Source: Pyrenochaeta sp. MPI-SDFR-AT-0127 (Eukaryota; Ascomycota; Dothideomycetes; Pleosporales; Cucurbitariaceae). Taken from it: a stretch of 64,000 nt of DNA. The stretch covers positions 806,001 to 870,000 of the forward strand of contig JAGTJM010000007.1 of the NCBI GenBank assembly GCA_020747015.1, read 5' to 3'. Numbering within the stretch: the first letter of the stretch is position 1; each line of letters begins with the position of its first letter. Below, piece by piece: positions 31,387 to 41,856 of this stretch. Position numbers and translations under genes: made by a program. The notes beneath the pieces are model-generated. The model was not told the DNA's origin and did no database searches. It was given only the letters and a program-made list of their open reading frames with translations.

Positions 31387-33924
31387 ATGCGACTTCTTCA
31401 CTTCGATAATTCCGAGAGGCTCGTCTCGACAGACTTTCGCGGGAAGACCATCCCGCCATATGCTATTCTTTCACACAGATGGGGAGATGCTGAGGTTCTC
31501 TTCGAAGATCTAGGAACCGACAACTACAAAGAGAAGGATGGCTATAGAAAGATTAAGTTTTGCGCCGAGCAAGCGGCCTAAGATCAGCTCCAGTACTTCT
31601 GGATCGACACATGTTGCATCGATAAATGGAACCTTCGTGAGCGCTCGAAAGCGATCAACTCCATGTTTCGTTGGTATAAAAATGCGACCAAATGCTACGT
31701 ATTCCTATTAGACGTTTCGATCTCCGCAGCGACAGGGACACCCCAGCGAAGTGCCTGGGAGCCATCTTTTCGGGTAAGCGAATGGTTCACTCGAGGGTGG
31801 ACACTTCAAGAGCTTATTGCACTAGCATCAGTCGAGTTCTTTTCTCGTGAAGGATGGCGGATAGGCGATAAAGCATCTGTCGAGCAGCTCGTACACGAGA
31901 TTACAGACATTCCACTTAAGGCATTGCGGAATTGTCCCTTGGACCAATTTACGATATCTGAGAGAATAGAATGGGCTAGAAATCGCAGAACAACCGAGGA
32001 AGAAGATAGTGTATACTGCCTTCTTGGAATCCTCGATATCTTCATATCTACCGCCTATGGCGAAGGAAAGAGGAATGCATCGAGAAGACTTCAGATTGAA
32101 TTGGAAGCAGCTAGTAGCGCACCATCTATTATTCCGTTTTCTCGGAACGATCATTTCGTGGGTCGAGAGTCACAGCTCGCTGAACTAGAAGTAAAGCTCT
32201 TCGGAGGCGAGCAAACTATAACATTGGCGATAGTAGGTCCTGGAGGAATAGGAAAATCACAGCTAGCGCTCGAACTTGCGTACAAGACAAGATAAACGAA
32301 CAAGAACTGCTCTGTCTTTTGGGTTGACGCAAGCGATATAGACAGCATCTATCAATCGTATGTAAATATTGCCCAAAAGCTGGAAGTTTCCGGTTGGGAC
32401 GATGAGAAGGCAGATATTAAGCAGCTGGTGAAAGTTCATCTAAGTAGGAAGGGTGCAAGGCCGTGTTTGCTGATTTTTGACAACATAGAGGACGTAAACC
32501 TAGGATCCAGCGGGTTGTTCACAGCACCAGCTGCTAACTTGATCGACTACCTGCCACAGCCTGAACTATGTTCTATCGTCTTCACAACAACCAACAGCGT
32601 CACAGCTAATAGACTAGCATCACATGGCACTGTTGAGCTGGGGGAAATGACACCAGATGCGGCTCAAAGAATGCTGGAAAACTACTTAGACACTAAGATT
32701 GCAAGAAGTGAGCAGGAGGCGACGCTTTTGCTACAAGAGCTATCCTATCTTCCTCTAGCAATTGTCCAAGCAGCAGCCTATATCAATACTAGAAACGTTA
32801 CGCTGCAGGAGTACCAATCACAATTAACCAGGCAAAAGCAAGAAGTTCTCAAGCGTGACGGCGAGTTGTCTGAGGACAAGCTACAGGAGTACGGTAGAAC
32901 AGGTCCTGTAACTACCACACTACTTATCTCCATAGACCAGATCCGCCGTAGCGATGCGCTGGCGGCAGACTATCTATTCCTTACGGCCTGCGTAGACCGA
33001 AAAGACATCCCGCTCGATCTTCTAGAAGCATCGTCGGCTCGTGAAAGGGACGATGCGATAAAAGTGCTCAGCAACTACGCGCTTATTACGAGGCGACCTG
33101 CCGAATCCGCACTCGACCTTCACCGCCTAGTTCACCGCGCTCTATGGGAATGGCTCCAAAAGCAGAATTGGCTTAGCAAATGGACCCAAAATGCTATCAA
33201 ACAGCTACTCAAGGTGTTCCCAGACCACGATTATAGTAGTAGAAGCAAGTGGAGACGATTACTTCCGCATGCTAAGTACGCTCTGTCACATAGTCTAGCT
33301 AAGGAAGAGAACGAAGATAAGTTAATGTTGACATGGAAATGTGCCATGACACTGCTTAGAGATGGACGATACAACGAGTCTGAAAAGTTATTTCTACAAG
33401 TGATGGAGACTCTCAAGAGGGTGTGTGGGGACAAGCATCCAAACACGCTGATTAGCATAACCAGCCTAGCGACGACGTACTGGAATCAGGGACGGTGGAA
33501 GGAAGCCGAAGAGCTGGACGTGCAAGTGATAGAGACTTTCAAGAGAGTGCTTGGGGACGAGCATCCAAACACGCTGGCCAGCATGGCCAATCTGGCGTCG
33601 ACGTACAGGAGTCAGGGACGGTGGAAGGAAGCCGAAGAGCTGGAGGTGCAAGTGATGGAGACGTTCAAGAGAGTGCTTGGGGACGAGCATCTAGACACGC
33701 TGATCAGCATGGGCAACCTAGCGACGACGTACTGGAATCAGGGACGGTGGAAGGAAGCCGAAGAGCTGGTGATGCAAGTGATGGAGACGAGACAGAGAGT
33801 GCTTGGGAACGAGCATCCAGACACGCTGGCCAGCATAAACAGTCTCGCCTTTATGTTTAAGGGCGCAAGCTTCCCTAAGCTAAGCAATTCCCTGATAGAA
33901 GACTGCTACAAGCTTCAACGGTAG
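31387..33924 (+). pseudogene. HET-NB-ARC-TPR NLR with two nonsense codons
   Basis: NLRs of this layout are fungal immune-type receptors: the TPR array senses, NB-ARC switches, and HET executes cell death. From the ATG at 31387: HET (MRLLHFDNSERLV, AILSHRWGD, YFWIDTCCIDK, FTRGWTLQELIA, EDSVYCLLGI), NB-ARC (P-loop GPGGIGKS, Walker B-like CLLIFDNIED, IVFTTTNS, LSYLPLAI), and at least four 42-residue TPRs with VLGDEHPNTLASM-type cores. TAA codons interrupt the frame at 31579-31581 (before DQLQYFWID) and 32293-32295 (before TNKNCSVFW). Family context suggests Gln at both, so CAA-to-TAA changes typical of RIP. No frameshift is seen. The DNA repeat period is 126 bp. Confidence 0.88.
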
Positions 33925-33966
33925 TCTTGGATCCTCGACATCCTAATAATATTTCCCCTCGAAGTC

Positions 33967-34202
33967 CTCATAACATGGCGGCTAGAAGCTATGACTTAGA
34001 ACTTAGCGAGCAGAATGATTCTTAGCAAGGAAGGTTAGCAAGTAGACTTTCTTTAAAGCGGCAGGCCAGACGTGATACAAAACAGCGCCACTAAGGTATA
34101 GCAGTTCGCTTACTAACCATCGTGAGATATAGCCTATGTGAGAACGGTAGAGTTGCCACCACTAGTAGGGAGGATGGCCGACCCGCACTGGCCATGACCT
34201 TG
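33967..34202 (-). repeat. Right terminal inverted repeat of unit B
   Basis: The reverse complement begins CAAGGTCATGGCC, matches the left arm at 30917-31136, and contains a ~15-base stretch missing from it. The tip faces outward. Confidence 0.85.
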
Positions 34203-35334
34203 CCAGCTTAAACTATGACTAAGAAGTATCCTCTTGTACATATAGCAGGTCACGTGCTCAGGCCAGCCGTGATTAGCTCGCGAGATGACTACGAGCTAGC
34301 GCTGGATGGGCGCGTGCGACGCGGGGTTGTGTCAGAATTCAATGAGTGTTTTGGTCAGAATGGATGAGGATTTATTGTTGTTCTTTCTGCTGCCTCCTTT
34401 CATACAGTCGCTAGCGATTGCAGCTTCACCCCTGCACGCTGCTGCAACACCGTTTTCGCGAGCAGATGTACAGGGGTCTGCCGCCCCGCCTGCTCTATTT
34501 GGTAAGGTGTCTCGATTCTCCACGTCGCGCTTGGTGGCTGAATAGACAATTTTGGGCCTGTCCTACGGAATCGCTTACCAGCGGAGCAGACTACCCTCCT
34601 GCAGCAGTATTTTTCCGTTCGTGGCGATGAACCTTACGCAGCAAGGACCTCGTTAGCCATGCTTTCTATCGAGGCAATGTAAGTAATCATCTAGGAACGT
34701 AGATAAGCTCAGGATTTTTGTACTTTGAGATCTTCCAACTTTGTGCATAACTTGCACCTCTATATTTGCCACTTGCCCGTACGTGGCCTCCTCTATAGCT
34801 TCCCTAATTTGTTTTGTTTACTTACGCTTGCACGTAGCAGTTGACTGAGTTTTCAAGCAAGTTTTGACGTCCTTGTAGCTTCTCATCACAACACGCTACG
34901 CAGTCTGGGAATGCCGTAGCTCACGTCGCTAACAGCGTAACCACTGTAGGAGTGCTTAGAGACTCGACGTGGCAAAGAGGCGTCATATATACACATGTAT
35001 GTCTCCATCCCTCTATAAGTGCTGGTCTTCGAAATCAGAAACCAGAGGAATGATTTAAGTGTACCATTTAGGCAATCCATATCACTTAAATTAGCATATC
35101 CAAACCTTCCTAGACCTAGAACACAGACCAACACATCTCCCTGGCACAGCAGAATACACAGGTCCATACTCCGTTGGGAGCCACACCAGATTTCGGGCAT
35201 TATGAGAAATCCAGGTGCTATCTGTGCTAAGCGTTGGCTCCTGACAGACAGGTAATTAGCTTTCGTTTTGTCCCTGTTTTACCAGAATGTAACGAGGTAA
35301 GAATGGGATGAGATCAGCTGAGCTGAGTTGATAG
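34203..35334. other. No gene recognised
   Basis: Short frames only, without domains or clear repeats. Confidence 0.4.
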
Positions 35335-35510
35335 GTATTGTGGCCCTCGAGCGTGTGCATGCACGGCCCGCTGCTCGCATTCCAGATCTTGACGGTGCTG
35401 TCGTGCGAGAAGGCTACTGAACAGATTGTTCTGCTATGGCTCTCAAGCGTCTACAGGCACGCGAAGCTATTCGTATGCCAGATCTTGCCAATGTGATCAG
35501 TATTGCTCCT
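35335..35510 (-). pseudogene. WD40-repeat remnant of an NLR tail
   Basis: The reverse complement encodes degenerate WD40 units: SVAFSHDSTVKIW, then ASSGPCMHTLEGH. One unit has lost its middle, and the outer unit is interrupted. It lies just downstream of the large WD40-containing frame and may be a piece of the same or a neighbouring NLR gene. Confidence 0.6.
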
Positions 35511-35578
35511 TTGGCAGTTCTTCGGTATCGGACCTACAAGGGCTGAATGAGAGTTGGTGCATAACGCAATCCTTCAGA

Positions 35579-38500
35579 TTATTCGCTAGTTAGTATAAGT
35601 ACTTCTATGGCGGCATCATCCGGATGATGATGTTCTTGGAGGAGACACTCCCTTCGGTACCGTTTGCCGTAGAAGTGTCGTAATGCCATGAACCTAGGAA
35701 TAACGCTCTTTGAAACGAATAAACAAGTTTCCGGTCTCGTAGTGTCCGCTCTCAAGCGGACATATCCTTCCGAATTCCACATGTGGTAAGATTTGCCATT
35801 CTGCAAAACCCAGGTGCCTGAACAAGGCACCTGATCTAATTCATCTCGATATCGAGTGACTGCGGTTCCTAGACATTTTGTGGTAATCCTCCATGTTGCA
35901 GACTGCTGCTGGCATTGGGTTTTGTCGCATATTAAACATGCATCTGTCATGTAAGCAAATGTAACCCCTTCCACTGAATCTCCTAGGATCTGCGCCCACA
36001 GGCTTTCATTTTCACAAGAGACCTTTATCCCACGAAGCATATCGCCTCTCTTTGGCCACGCAATCTGAATATAAGACTTGTTCCGACTCAACCCTGTCGG
36101 TTTGAGGATATTGAGGACACGGTGAATAGTCCCGAGTAAGTCTTCAAAAGCTTCGCAAGACTGATTACGCAAATCAAACAACCAGTTGGGAAGGTTTTGG
36201 TCTCTTAGTCCCGCCACAGCATTGTACTGATTATTCCAATCATCCCAGCGGGTGGAGAATATGGGTACCAGATCAGCCAGAAGGTCTTGTAGTGAGACTC
36301 TGCGGGCGACACCAGTGCAACAGCTCACCTGAACACCCACAAAACAACCCAAAAATTCCAGTACATCTATTCCATCCTGTTGGAGTTGATACTGCTTCAA
36401 CAGTGTCGCCGGCATCCTGGTCCATACTTGCATAGTCTGAAGAGCTACATGGTCTGGTCCGACCTGTAATCCTAATTGTCTTTGATTTGGATGCCATCGC
36501 TCCTCTTCAACACCGAGGTATACTAGGCGACATCTCAACCTCCAGACTTGCCAGGGAAATTTGCATTCTGTTGTGTTCTTCTTGACTATTGCTCCAACGA
36601 TAAGTTTGCTCTCATTAGAGAAAGACGCTTGAGGAAGTTCTTGCAGTTTGATTCCTGCTTCCCAATGAAATTCTTGAGCAATATCATTTTTAGGATAAAT
36701 GAAACCACCTCCGATACAAACAGCTCGTAGCATTGAATCGTCGCTGTCAGATGGAATGGCGTATCCTGGCCCCCAAGTGTACATGATATCGTTAGCTGTG
36801 GCCTCCAGATGATACTCTTTTTGGTCCGCAGACAAATCGTTTGGAGTAATTGCCCACACATCAGGAGCAACATCTGGCACTGTAAGTGCTTGTGCAGTAT
36901 TGTGTATCTGCCCAGATGCTTCTAACCAAGCCATTGATATTTGAAATGTGATCAACGGTCCTTCAATCATTTGACCGAAACATGTGAGCTGGGAAAGCTC
37001 CATTGTAATATGAGGATCTCGATGCCATCCGTTCTCCCTCCAGACACGACTTCCTAAAAGAAGAGATCGTTCTTGCGAACGATTGACGTAGAATAGCTCG
37101 AGCGGTCCGACGTGGCCTTGGCAGAACGATATAAAACCAAGACATAGGAATTGCGCAGTCAAGCAGCATATATGAAGATGCACATGGGTTTCGAGTAAGT
37201 TTGTGGATGACCTCATCTCATTGGGCATGAGAGATTGAAGAATTTTTAGAGCAACAGCCGAAGAATTTGACAGATCAAGCGTGTCGGAATGGACATGCGA
37301 TGAGCATTTGTCGATCTCAGCGCGAAGGAGAAAGGCCAATGCGATATCAACCCTCCGTATTTCCACTCTACCTGGTTTCGAAGATGTAGGTGCAATATGT
37401 GCCCGTGCAATGGTAAAGTGATCGGAACATAGACCAACACTCTGAAGGACCTTCGTTGCCTCACAGAAGTTTTCCAAGACTTGCCTGAGTCGACTCAGAA
37501 GCAGTGATAGACTATTAAGCTCGCCGTCATTGGAGGAGCTGGAATACGATATATAGGAGACTGAATAGTTCTTTTCAAAAGCAACTTCGCCATTCCAATC
37601 TCCTTTAGACCGAGAAACAGGAGCAATGCCGCCGAGGCCGCAGAGTTGCTGGACTATCGTCTGGATATCGTGAATCCTGCATCTCCATGGGGAGTTGAAG
37701 GACGCAGCATTCGAAGGAGTCCTATATGCTAATGTCAAACTCTGCGTATATTGCGTTTGCGGTGTGCGAAGTTGAGAATCGATATAAATCCACGGAGCAT
37801 CGTTCTTCTCTTCAAGCAGCAAGGCGATAATTTCTGAGCTGCTATAGCCCACTTCAGCCAACTCACGCAGCCATTCATAGTCATTGCGAGCCACACGGTC
37901 GAAATCTTTTTCAAAAAGATCGTGCAAGGCTTCAGAATTGTGATTTTCCAAAGCCTTTTGTAATTTTGTTCGTGTAGTCTCAAAATCTGCCTCAAGATCT
38001 TCGAGTTCATTGACCACGGAACTTTTCCACTGATGTTGTTCACCTGACAGGATTCTATAAATCCAAACCCTTCCCGACACACAACCAACGCCTATTGTGT
38101 TCCCCGACACTACTGAACAGCTTGATCGGAATTCTTGAGGCAGCCACACCAATTTTGCAGAATTGCATGTCAGCCACTCATTATTTAAATCTAGACCGAG
38201 AACGCTGTCTCGTGCAACCTTGGGCAGTGACTTCCCAAAAGTCGTAACCGGCTCAGTACTAATGTTCTTGCTCCTGGTATCAATGGGAAGGTACCTCAGA
38301 AGAGATGTAAGATCAGAAACACTGCAGTCTAGGAGAGTCTCCAGGCACGCCCCGCTGCTCGCATCCCAGATCTTGACGGTCTTGTCGTCCGACGCCGACG
38401 CCAGCTGGGCCGAGTCGTGCGAGAAGGCCACTGAGGTGACCTCACCGCTATGGCCCTCGAGCGTCTGCAGGCACGCCCCACTGCTCGCATCCCAGATCTT

Positions 38501-38584
38501 GACGGTCTTGTCGTACGACGCCGACGCCAGCTGGGCCGAGTCGTGCGAGAGATTTGGAGAACAGCTTCCTTCAGAGTACTCCAA
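35579..38584 (-). CDS. NLR-type WD40 tail joined in frame to a large fungal domain
   Basis: The 1001-codon frame starts at a TTG; no proper start is visible, and the 5' side is a junction with a MULE transposase. Residues 10-80 hold two WD40 units (SVAFSHDSAQLASAS, KTVKIWDASSGACL). Residues 115-180 form the cap that usually ends fungal NLR-WD40 proteins (NEWLTCNSAKLVWLPQEF, then CSVVSGNTIGVGCVSGRVWI). Instead of stopping there, the frame continues for 800 residues as a fungal domain of unknown function, with WRENGWHRDPHITMELSQL, YHLEATANDIMYTWGPGY and VQVSCCTGVARRVSLQDLLA. I have seen similar sequences annotated as hypothetical in Pezizomycotina. No stop, frameshift or intron is evident. Either a genuine fusion or readthrough of a 5'-truncated NLR into a neighbour's frame. 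Confidence 0.6.
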   Translation of the reverse strand: MEYSEGSCSPNLSHDSAQLASASYDKTVKIWDASSGACLQTLEGHSGEVTSVAFSHDSAQLASASDDKTVKIWDASSGACLETLLDCSVSDLTSLLRYLPIDTRSKNISTEPVTTFGKSLPKVARDSVLGLDLNNEWLTCNSAKLVWLPQEFRSSCSVVSGNTIGVGCVSGRVWIYRILSGEQHQWKSSVVNELEDLEADFETTRTKLQKALENHNSEALHDLFEKDFDRVARNDYEWLRELAEVGYSSSEIIALLLEEKNDAPWIYIDSQLRTPQTQYTQSLTLAYRTPSNAASFNSPWRCRIHDIQTIVQQLCGLGGIAPVSRSKGDWNGEVAFEKNYSVSYISYSSSSNDGELNSLSLLLSRLRQVLENFCEATKVLQSVGLCSDHFTIARAHIAPTSSKPGRVEIRRVDIALAFLLRAEIDKCSSHVHSDTLDLSNSSAVALKILQSLMPNEMRSSTNLLETHVHLHICCLTAQFLCLGFISFCQGHVGPLELFYVNRSQERSLLLGSRVWRENGWHRDPHITMELSQLTCFGQMIEGPLITFQISMAWLEASGQIHNTAQALTVPDVAPDVWAITPNDLSADQKEYHLEATANDIMYTWGPGYAIPSDSDDSMLRAVCIGGGFIYPKNDIAQEFHWEAGIKLQELPQASFSNESKLIVGAIVKKNTTECKFPWQVWRLRCRLVYLGVEEERWHPNQRQLGLQVGPDHVALQTMQVWTRMPATLLKQYQLQQDGIDVLEFLGCFVGVQVSCCTGVARRVSLQDLLADLVPIFSTRWDDWNNQYNAVAGLRDQNLPNWLFDLRNQSCEAFEDLLGTIHRVLNILKPTGLSRNKSYIQIAWPKRGDMLRGIKVSCENESLWAQILGDSVEGVTFAYMTDACLICDKTQCQQQSATWRITTKCLGTAVTRYRDELDQVPCSGTWVLQNGKSYHMWNSEGYVRLRADTTRPETCLFVSKSVIPRFMALRHFYGKRYRRECLLQEHHHPDDAAIEVLILTSE

Positions 38585-38599
38585 GTCGTTAGGGCAGGC

Positions 38600-39646
38600 A
38601 TACCTGAGTCCAACGCTTCATAAACAAAGCCCTCTGCTCGGCGATCCTCTGCTTCTCCGCTTTCGTCCCGCCGTCGGCATCTCGCCACGTCTGTTGGGCT
38701 TTCGTCTGGACGTTCTTGTTGATGTGCCATACGCACAGAAGCTGAGGAACTTCTGGAAGTAGCGAGCGAGCTGACATTTTCAACGCCTCTTCCTGGTCAC
38801 TGATGAACACTCGTGGTCGTTGGACACCTGTCTTGAGGAGGAAGTTCGCAATCGCCCAATAGTAGTCTGCTTGTGTCTCGTTGCTGAGGAAGCAGAAGCC
38901 TGCGGAGAAGAAGGTCTGTAGGTTGGTGCAGCCGAGCATGTGTAGTAGTGGAAGTCTATACTTGTTCGTTCGGTATGTGCAGTCCATCAAGAGTACGTCG
39001 GGGTTTGCCAGCAGGAACTCGACTTGCTTCTGGTGGGCGAAGAAGAGATTTTGTATATCGTTATTATCATCCTTCTTGACTGCGAAGACCCAGTCGGCTG
39101 TAGATAAGTCGTCTAGCAATGTCTCCATTGGGCTCCTTCCGTTCAAGTGTTTCTCCCGAACCGCCTTCCTCTCGCCTCGAATATCAGTGGCAGAGATTAG
39201 TGTGTCCTGGTCGTCCCTTTGGATTGCGGCGAGTATCTGCATCGGCCGTGCCCCGGCATGTGTCATCGACTCGATCACCTCCTTCTGTGCTGATGTGCGC
39301 CTGCGATAGACATTATGCGCGCTAGGATTGATTGATCGGGGGTGGTTGTGGTGCTTGTTCTGTACTTCTAGCTTCCACTGGTCGCTATGCTTCACCTTGG
39401 AGATGACGAGCTTGAAGGACATCCTGTTGAGCGTGTGCTTGTACTCAGAACCTTTGCACTTGACTGATAGTTGTTCCTGAAGCGATCGCAGTGGTAGTAA
39501 TAACGTGTCTTGATAGCTGAGTTGTGAGGCCAACTACGCTTGAGGACGAAGCCGTAGCCATGCTGCATGCCATGCGTCTTGAGCGCGTCATACACTTCTT
39601 CATAAGAGCTGTAGAGCAGGTCTGGAGGTGGTGAGATATCCTCCAT
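38600..39646 (-). pseudogene. MULE-type transposase, frameshifted and truncated
   Basis: From the ATG at 39646 (MEDISPPPDLLYSSYEEVY) comes a FAR1-like N-terminal region (GYGFVLKRSWPHN). Homology runs in that frame to TRSTGCP and resumes as FKLVISKVKHSDQWKLEV in another, so one base is missing near 39417. The core has LLMDCTYRTNKYRLPLLH (first Asp), PRVFISDQEEALKMS (second Asp) and LLCVWHINKNV. The catalytic Glu region and zinc finger are gone: homology stops after FMKRWTQ at about 38600, and WD40 sequence begins some 50 bases later. The last bases form a GT donor-like site, so an intron border may mark the break. Confidence 0.8.
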
Positions 39647-39769
39647 GTTGGGATATGCAAGACGAGAAAACAAACTGTCGCAGGCCAAGGTATCATCCCG
39701 GGGAGCCTGAGGAAGAAACTGCATTAGTAATCTTGCCATATAATCTAAGACGTGCGGGGTCAGGTTCAC

Positions 39770-40521
39770 CAGACCAAGGCACTACACACACACAATACAA
39801 CTTTTCTGCTCATCGTGAATTCTTCCTGATGCATCATCATCAGCACACCCAAGTGCGACATCTCATTTTGGGGACAAATCTCAAAACCTTGGGGACAAAT
39901 CTCACCAGCCTTAATGTTAAGCGAACGTAATTTACCGCACACTGCATTTCCCGCTTAGTGGGTGGCCGGATTCAACCTAGCTTTGGATGGTCCAAAACGA
40001 AAAGTGGGTGGTCCGAATCAATTCCCGCGATGAAGGCAGTGGTCATGTGACCTTCTCTGCATGACTAATTAGCGTCATTACTTAGTCTCAGGCTTGATTA
40101 ATGAGATAACTCTTACACCCCCAAAGTTTTGACAGGTTATGAGCCCGGCGCTTTCGCGTATTGCCTACGGCCAATACAAAACGGGGAGTGAGGGTTCCCT
40201 CATGTTGGCTGCATGTTGTATGAACCTCGTGGTCCTGACAAGGCCATGTTGTACAATGGGCTCGAGGGGCGAGAAGCGCCTCAGCAATCGAGAGGGGGTT
40301 CAGGAAGAGCCAAATGGAAGTCCCTGAACTCGTCAGAACGGTGCAAGAGTAGCCATAGAGGTACACGCGTCCTTCCGGACGATCCGAGGCCTTGAAGGGC
40401 CGAAAAGGATGATGGGCACCGAGTAGAAAATACTTCCATCGCAGCACCCGTCAACCATCAGCAATCGGCACGAGCACGCAATATAGTTATTGGAGAAGCC
40501 TTCTCAGCCACTGTCCTAGAG
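39770..40521. other. No gene recognised
   Basis: Short frames. LTRs for the Gag-like remnant downstream were looked for and not found. Confidence 0.35.
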
Positions 40522-41560
40522 ATGTCCTCAACTCGACCCACTCGTCGCAATATCACCGCCGCCGAACAGCGTCGGCTTGAAGAAAAGGAACGCAAATCGC
40601 CGCATCAATCTGGACGGAAGCACCAGTGGGCGGGCGATGCACGAACGGCAAGAGGAGAGAGGGCAACTAGGGCAGGAAGGTGGAGATAACGGACATGCGG
40701 CAAGGCGTGACGAGATGGACAGACTAAGAGCGGAGAACCGCAGACTCAGAGACTTGACGGGGGAGCTACAAGTGATAAGTGAAGGTCCAACAGGCAGCGC
40801 AGATGACAGCGATCTGGTGGAGGCCTTTCTGGACTTTGAGAAACATGCCAAGGTTAGCAGCGCTGGCAAAGCTGTTAACGAGCAAGGCTTCAAGAAGTTG
40901 GGAAATGTCACCAACTACGAGGGGTGGAAGAAATCGTTTCAGACCGTGGCTGAAATACATAACCTCTGGGAGATGTATGATGGCAGGTTTGATGCGCTTT
41001 CGACCACCATAATTCAGACAGTGTCGACGAAGTTCAACCGACTTTGCCGAAATGCCATGGGTATCCTTCGCACTGCCTGCGACGGGACGATCAGGTGGTC
41101 ACTCCATCCCAGGCAATGGCACTCCTGGGCGAGCGCAACCGCCAGCGGGGGAGCGCGATCGTCTGGTCATTGTTCAAAGAGTTCTTGGCCACCACACTCG
41201 CAACAAGCTGATAGGGGTACAGGAGAAACTGGTCGCGGTTGACGCAGGGTACCGCCTGCCGTTGTGGCTGGTCAACTCCCACTTCTTGACAGCACTCACT
41301 AGTGCGTTCGACAACAAGGTCGCAGTCCTGAGCTCGGATGAGTCCATTGTCTCAGTCACCGACCCGAATCTTCCGACCTCCGCCTCAGCAAGCCTCCCCC
41401 TGCGTGCGTCCAGATCCAAGAACGCATTGCCCTTCCAGATCCTGGCTTCGGACCTCCGTCTAGACAAGCCTCTCGTGCATCCGCCCAGTCTTAAGAAGTT
41501 CTTGGGCCTCAACACCTCGCTTGCTCGACCATACCGTCGTGCTTGTTCCCCATAGTCACT
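40522..41560 (+). pseudogene. Possible LTR-retrotransposon Gag remnant
   Basis: A start at 40522 (MSSTRPTRRNITAAEQRRLE) shifts frame near 40590 into a longer frame with a coiled-coil (DEMDRLRAENRRLRDLTGEL) and NYEGWKKSFQTVAEIHNLWE, which resembles the Trp-rich core of copia-type Gag proteins. Further frame changes follow near 41060. No protease, integrase, RT or zinc knuckle was found. The assignment rests on one short motif. Confidence 0.3.
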
Positions 41561-41856
41561 TCATCATGATCGACAAAGCGTACTAGTCTGTGTATAGCAG
41601 CACAGAATGCGGCTGACCGAGTAGCATTCAACAGACAAAGGAGTAATGAATAATGCCTCAGTGTGTTATTGAATTCGATTGCCGGAGCACGTCAGGGGTT
41701 ATTCTTAAAGAAACAAGTCTCTGACTGTCTTACCAATACGATTTCAATATCACTCCCTCGGAGCGACCCCACCCTCAGTGCTATTTAATGATCTGCCACA
41801 ATGCAAAAAGATCAACGCAGCCCTCATTTTAGTCCTACACGTTCTGAGCGGTGGTG
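41561..41856. other. No gene recognised
   Basis: Short intergenic stretch. Confidence 0.3.

Larger units (their letters stand above)
30917..34202 (+). mobile_element. Inverted-repeat unit B carrying a HET-NB-ARC-TPR gene
   Basis: The 3.29-kb unit consists of ~220-235-bp inverted arms and, between them, almost only the NLR pseudogene (31387-33924). The right arm begins about 40 bases after the NLR stop. The outer tip is that of units A and C. Flanking octamers CCACCTCA (left) and CCAGCTTA (right) match at six of eight positions, a weak candidate for a decayed hAT-type target duplication. There is no transposase, so it would be non-autonomous. Confidence 0.65.

Noticed and set aside
37000..37200. 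Reading the unknown domain after the WD40 cap as CHAT or NACHT
   Set aside because: No P-loop and no His/Cys protease motif could be seen.
38163..38762. 199-codon plus-strand frame
   Set aside because: It is the complement of WD40 repeats and the MULE transposase.
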